From Thalassomonas sp. RHCl1 (GTDB taxonomy: Bacteria; Pseudomonadota; Gammaproteobacteria; Enterobacterales; Alteromonadaceae): a DNA stretch of 64,000 bases. Made by a program: the position numbers and the translations under genes. Of this stretch, positions 61,954 to 64,000 are shown piece by piece. The DNA is taken from NCBI RefSeq assembly GCF_947387555.1, contig NZ_CANDNZ010000001.1:62001-126000 (forward strand). Reading direction: 5' to 3'. The notes under the pieces are model-generated. The model was given only the letters and a program-made list of their open reading frames with translations, made no database searches and was not told the origin of the DNA. Within the stretch, counting starts at the first letter, position 1. Each line of letters opens with the position of its first letter.

Positions 61954-62904
61954 ATGTCGATGGAAACCTTTCATTCGACCATTAATAATCAGTTAAATAC
62001 CGGGGTCCTGATCCTGGATTTAGACTTGAATATTGTGTTTTGGAACCGCTTCCTGGAAGTGCATGCCAATCAAAGAGCCAGTGAGGTTGTCGGCCGCTCT
62101 GTTTTTGAGGTATTTAAAGAATTGCCGCGCCGTTGGTTTGAACGTAAAGTGACCGGCGTGGTGCAGTTAAACACTCCATCCTTTTGCTCATGGGAGCAAA
62201 GACATCATTTATTTGAATTGCCCCATACCCGGCCTATTACCACCGACAGTCATTTTATGGCGCAAAATTGTACCTTTTTGCCCCTGGCCCCCGACGGCGT
62301 GATCCAGCATATCTGTATTTTGGTTGAGGATGCCACCGATGTCTGTCACTACCAGAGCATGCTGCAAAAGACCCTGGCAGATCTGGAGCAGGCCAATCGC
62401 ATTGATGGCCTGACCCAGGTATATAACCGTAAGCACTGGGAAGAATGCTTATCCAAGGAGTTTGATCGCGCGCGCCGTTATCAACATGACTTATCCCTAA
62501 TAATGTTTGATTTAGATCATTTTAAGAAATTAAATGACATACACGGCCATCTTTGCGGCGATATGGTCTTGATTGAAGTGGCGAAAACCATCAGGCCACT
62601 ACTGCGTAGTTGTGACTTTTTTGGCCGCTATGGCGGTGAAGAATTTGCCATTATTTTGCCGGAAACCAATATTACCGGTGCGGCAGATGTTGCCGAAAGA
62701 ATTCGTCAGGCGATAAGACTTAATGTCATGGAATATCAAGGTGTTGAAATAAGTGCTTCGGTCAGTGTCGGTGTCGGCGAATTTGAACCGAGAACCCGGC
62801 GTTATGAGGATTTGATCGGTAATGCCGATGCTGCTTTATATGAGGCGAAATCAGGCGGGCGCAACCGAACCTGCTTATTTAAAGACTCTGTTGTCTGCTT
62901 GTAA
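61954..62904 (+). CDS. PAS-GGDEF diguanylate cyclase
   Basis: This 316-residue protein has a PAS-like domain (about 5-125, LDLDLNIVFWNRFLEVHANQ), a short coiled coil and a GGDEF domain with an intact GGEEF active motif. An RxxD inhibitory I-site (RSCD) lies five residues before it. It should make cyclic di-GMP with product feedback. It has no membrane helix. It is in an operon with the receiver and CheC-like protein, 12 bases after the latter, linking phosphorelay input to c-di-GMP. Confidence 0.92.
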   Translation: MSMETFHSTINNQLNTGVLILDLDLNIVFWNRFLEVHANQRASEVVGRSVFEVFKELPRRWFERKVTGVVQLNTPSFCSWEQRHHLFELPHTRPITTDSHFMAQNCTFLPLAPDGVIQHICILVEDATDVCHYQSMLQKTLADLEQANRIDGLTQVYNRKHWEECLSKEFDRARRYQHDLSLIMFDLDHFKKLNDIHGHLCGDMVLIEVAKTIRPLLRSCDFFGRYGGEEFAIILPETNITGAADVAERIRQAIRLNVMEYQGVEISASVSVGVGEFEPRTRRYEDLIGNADAALYEAKSGGRNRTCLFKDSVVCL

Positions 62905-62944
62905 TTTTTATTCAAAATATGTAATTGGTTTTCAAAATAAACGG

Positions 62945-62973
62945 TTGACAGCTAAATATTAATCAGGCATGTT
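62945..62973 (+). promoter_or_regulatory. Candidate thr operon promoter
   Basis: A perfect -35 TTGACA (62945-62950), 17 bases, then a poor -10 CATGTT (62968-62973). Transcription would start only a few bases before the leader-peptide ATG at 62981, which is unusually close, so another promoter upstream is possible. Confidence 0.3.
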
Positions 62974-62980
62974 ATTGAGT

Positions 62981-63055
62981 ATGAAAATTCAACACAGCCA
63001 AATTACCACTATTATTACCACTACCACCCTCACCGGGATGGTGGTCATTGGCTGA
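62981..63055 (+). CDS. thrL: thr operon leader peptide
   Basis: A 24-codon peptide, MKIQHSQITTIITTTTLTG followed by MVVIG, has seven Thr and four Ile codons within its length, the code by which a ribosome senses charged tRNA-Thr and tRNA-Ile. It stands just before an attenuator and thrA, as in E. coli, though its sequence differs. Confidence 0.92.
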   Translation: MKIQHSQITTIITTTTLTGMVVIG

Positions 63056-63118
63056 CGTGTAAAATAAACGATTTTATCAAAGCCCGTGACCGACAAGGTT
63101 CCGGGCTTTTTTGTTTTT
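63023..63118 (+). promoter_or_regulatory. thr attenuator (pause, antiterminator and terminator stems)
   Basis: Three mutually exclusive stems are visible. A pause stem ACCACC/GGTGGT uses 63023-63028 and 63040-63045. An antiterminator GGTCA-tt-GGCT uses 63043-63053 and pairs with AGCC-cg-TGACC (63081-63091). A terminator AAAGCCCG/CGGGCTTT uses 63079-63086 and 63102-63109 and is followed by a T-run. Stalling on Thr/Ile codons would free the antiterminator and let thrA be read. Confidence 0.88.
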
Positions 63119-63132
63119 AAGGGGATGTAAAA

Positions 63133-64000
63133 ATGCGTGTACTCAAATTTGGTGGTTCGTCGCTCGCCACTGCTGAACGATTTAAGCAAGTGGCTCAAAT
63201 CATCAAGGATAAAAGCCAGTCATCATCTGTGGCTGTGGTGGTCTCGGCGCCGCAGGGGGTGACCAACCACTTGGTGGCCATGGCGGAAAATATCAGCGAT
63301 GAAGACAAACTCAGTACCGATTTACAGCTTTTTAAAACCGCGATAGACACCATTATCGATGATTTAAGCGCCAGTCTGGACGGCTTTAACCGCCAGCATG
63401 CGGAGCAGGCGCTGGCAAATTGCGAACACCAGCTGAGCCGTTATATGCAGGGGGCGACCATGCTGTCGTTTTGCCCTGAACATATCCGGGCACGCATTAT
63501 CAGCACGGGTGAAAGGCTCAGTGTTGCCATACTTGAGTCGGCTTTTGCGGCGCTCGGCAGTGAAGTCTCCATCCTGGAGCCGGAAAAATTCCTCTTTACC
63601 AGCGACGAATCCCTTAATGCCGTGGCAGATCTGGTGCTAAGCAAGGAAAAGTTTGTCGAGTGTTACAGTGAGCGCAAACCAATTGCTATTATGCCGGGCT
63701 TTTTCGGCGTCAACAGCCAGGGAGAAGTGACCACCTTAGGCCGTAACGGCTCGGATTATTCGGCGGCGGTGCTGGCGGTATGTGCCGAAGCTGAATGCTG
63801 CGAGATCTGGACTGATGTTGACGGTGTTTTTAATGCCGATCCCCGCTTAATCAAAGATGCCAAATTGCTTGATTACCTCTCTTACCAGGAAGCGATGGAA
63901 TTATCCTATTTCGGCGCCAGTGTCTTACATCCGAAAACCATAGGCCCGATTGCCCAGTACCACATTCCCTGTCTGATCAAAAATACCGGTAATCCCCAGG
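63133..64000 (+). CDS. thrA: Bifunctional aspartokinase/homoserine dehydrogenase ThrA (5' part)
   Basis: The first 289 codons are in the window and the gene runs off the right edge. The kinase start MRVLKFGGSSLATAERF, then TGERLSVAI, LGRNGSDYSAAVLAVC, CCEIWTDVDGVFNADPR and SYQEAMELSYFGASVLHPKT match ThrA closely. It makes aspartyl phosphate and, through the dehydrogenase half not seen here, homoserine. The thr attenuator in front identifies it as thrA rather than metL or lysC. AAGGGGATG lies before the ATG. Confidence 0.95.
   Translation, partial: MRVLKFGGSSLATAERFKQVAQIIKDKSQSSSVAVVVSAPQGVTNHLVAMAENISDEDKLSTDLQLFKTAIDTIIDDLSASLDGFNRQHAEQALANCEHQLSRYMQGATMLSFCPEHIRARIISTGERLSVAILESAFAALGSEVSILEPEKFLFTSDESLNAVADLVLSKEKFVECYSERKPIAIMPGFFGVNSQGEVTTLGRNGSDYSAAVLAVCAEAECCEIWTDVDGVFNADPRLIKDAKLLDYLSYQEAMELSYFGASVLHPKTIGPIAQYHIPCLIKNTGNPQ

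Overview
The window reads as the chromosome of a marine gammaproteobacterium of the Alteromonadales, most likely Colwelliaceae (Thalassomonas or Colwellia type). The basis is gene order and family content judged by eye: the macromolecular-synthesis operon rpsU-yqeY-dnaG-rpoD facing tsaD, plsY/folB/folK/uppP, a thr operon with a threonine/isoleucine attenuator, RegB/RegA, MaoP, RMF and a GlyGly-CTERM surface protein. No rRNA, insertion sequence, prophage or CRISPR array was seen. One tRNA, Ile2(CAT), is present.

Layout. 0-1.5 kb: a probable membrane-acting toxin with an overlapping small membrane protein (candidate effector/immunity pair). 1.7-4.7 kb: an OprC-type TonB-dependent copper receptor behind a perfect 18-bp palindrome, then an unknown gene ending in a 51-bp tandem repeat. 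4.8-19.6 kb: three ABC transporter modules. The first (HlyD adaptor, ATPase, MacB/FtsX permease) is divergent from an NtrX/NtrY-like sigma-54 two-component system. The second is a YtrA-type GntR regulator with an ABC-2 exporter. The third is ATPase, large FtsX permease and HlyD adaptor. 19.8-25.9 kb: HU, a secreted M28 peptidase, an exported KatG divergent from OxyR, and tRNA-Ile2. 26.1-31.6 kb: a choice-of-anchor B/Calx-beta GlyGly-CTERM protein divergent from an MbnP-MbnH pair (copper protein plus di-heme enzyme), with a beta-barrel protein. 31.7-40.4 kb: the conserved housekeeping block. 40.7-41.8 kb: an AT-rich cluster of three unrecognised small proteins, including a 54-residue peptide. 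41.9-53.2 kb: an XRE regulator, acyl-CoA dehydrogenase, YbbN/CnoX, a CadC-like membrane regulator, a ParE/Phd toxin-antitoxin pair, MsrA, RegB/RegA, an internally duplicated protein, a DUF3820 protein, MaoP and RMF. 53.2-59.0 kb: the molybdenum cofactor operon moaA-mobA-moaB-moaC-moaD-moaE-moeB behind a probable Moco riboswitch, divergent from moeA. 59.1-64 kb: LexA-controlled yebG, a YgjP-type metallopeptidase, a 33-codon membrane sORF, a response regulator/CheC/diguanylate cyclase operon, and the thr leader with the start of thrA, which runs off the window.

How they work together: metal and redox handling is prominent (copper receptor, MbnP/MbnH, KatG/OxyR, MsrA, RegB/RegA, Moco synthesis). 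The ABC modules look like envelope-stress or peptide/lipid export systems, but no TolC-type outer membrane factor is in view. The least explained parts are the toxin-like pair at the left edge, the three-gene small-protein cluster at 40.7-41.8 kb, the 33-residue membrane peptide at 60.7 kb, and three local tandem duplications at gene boundaries.
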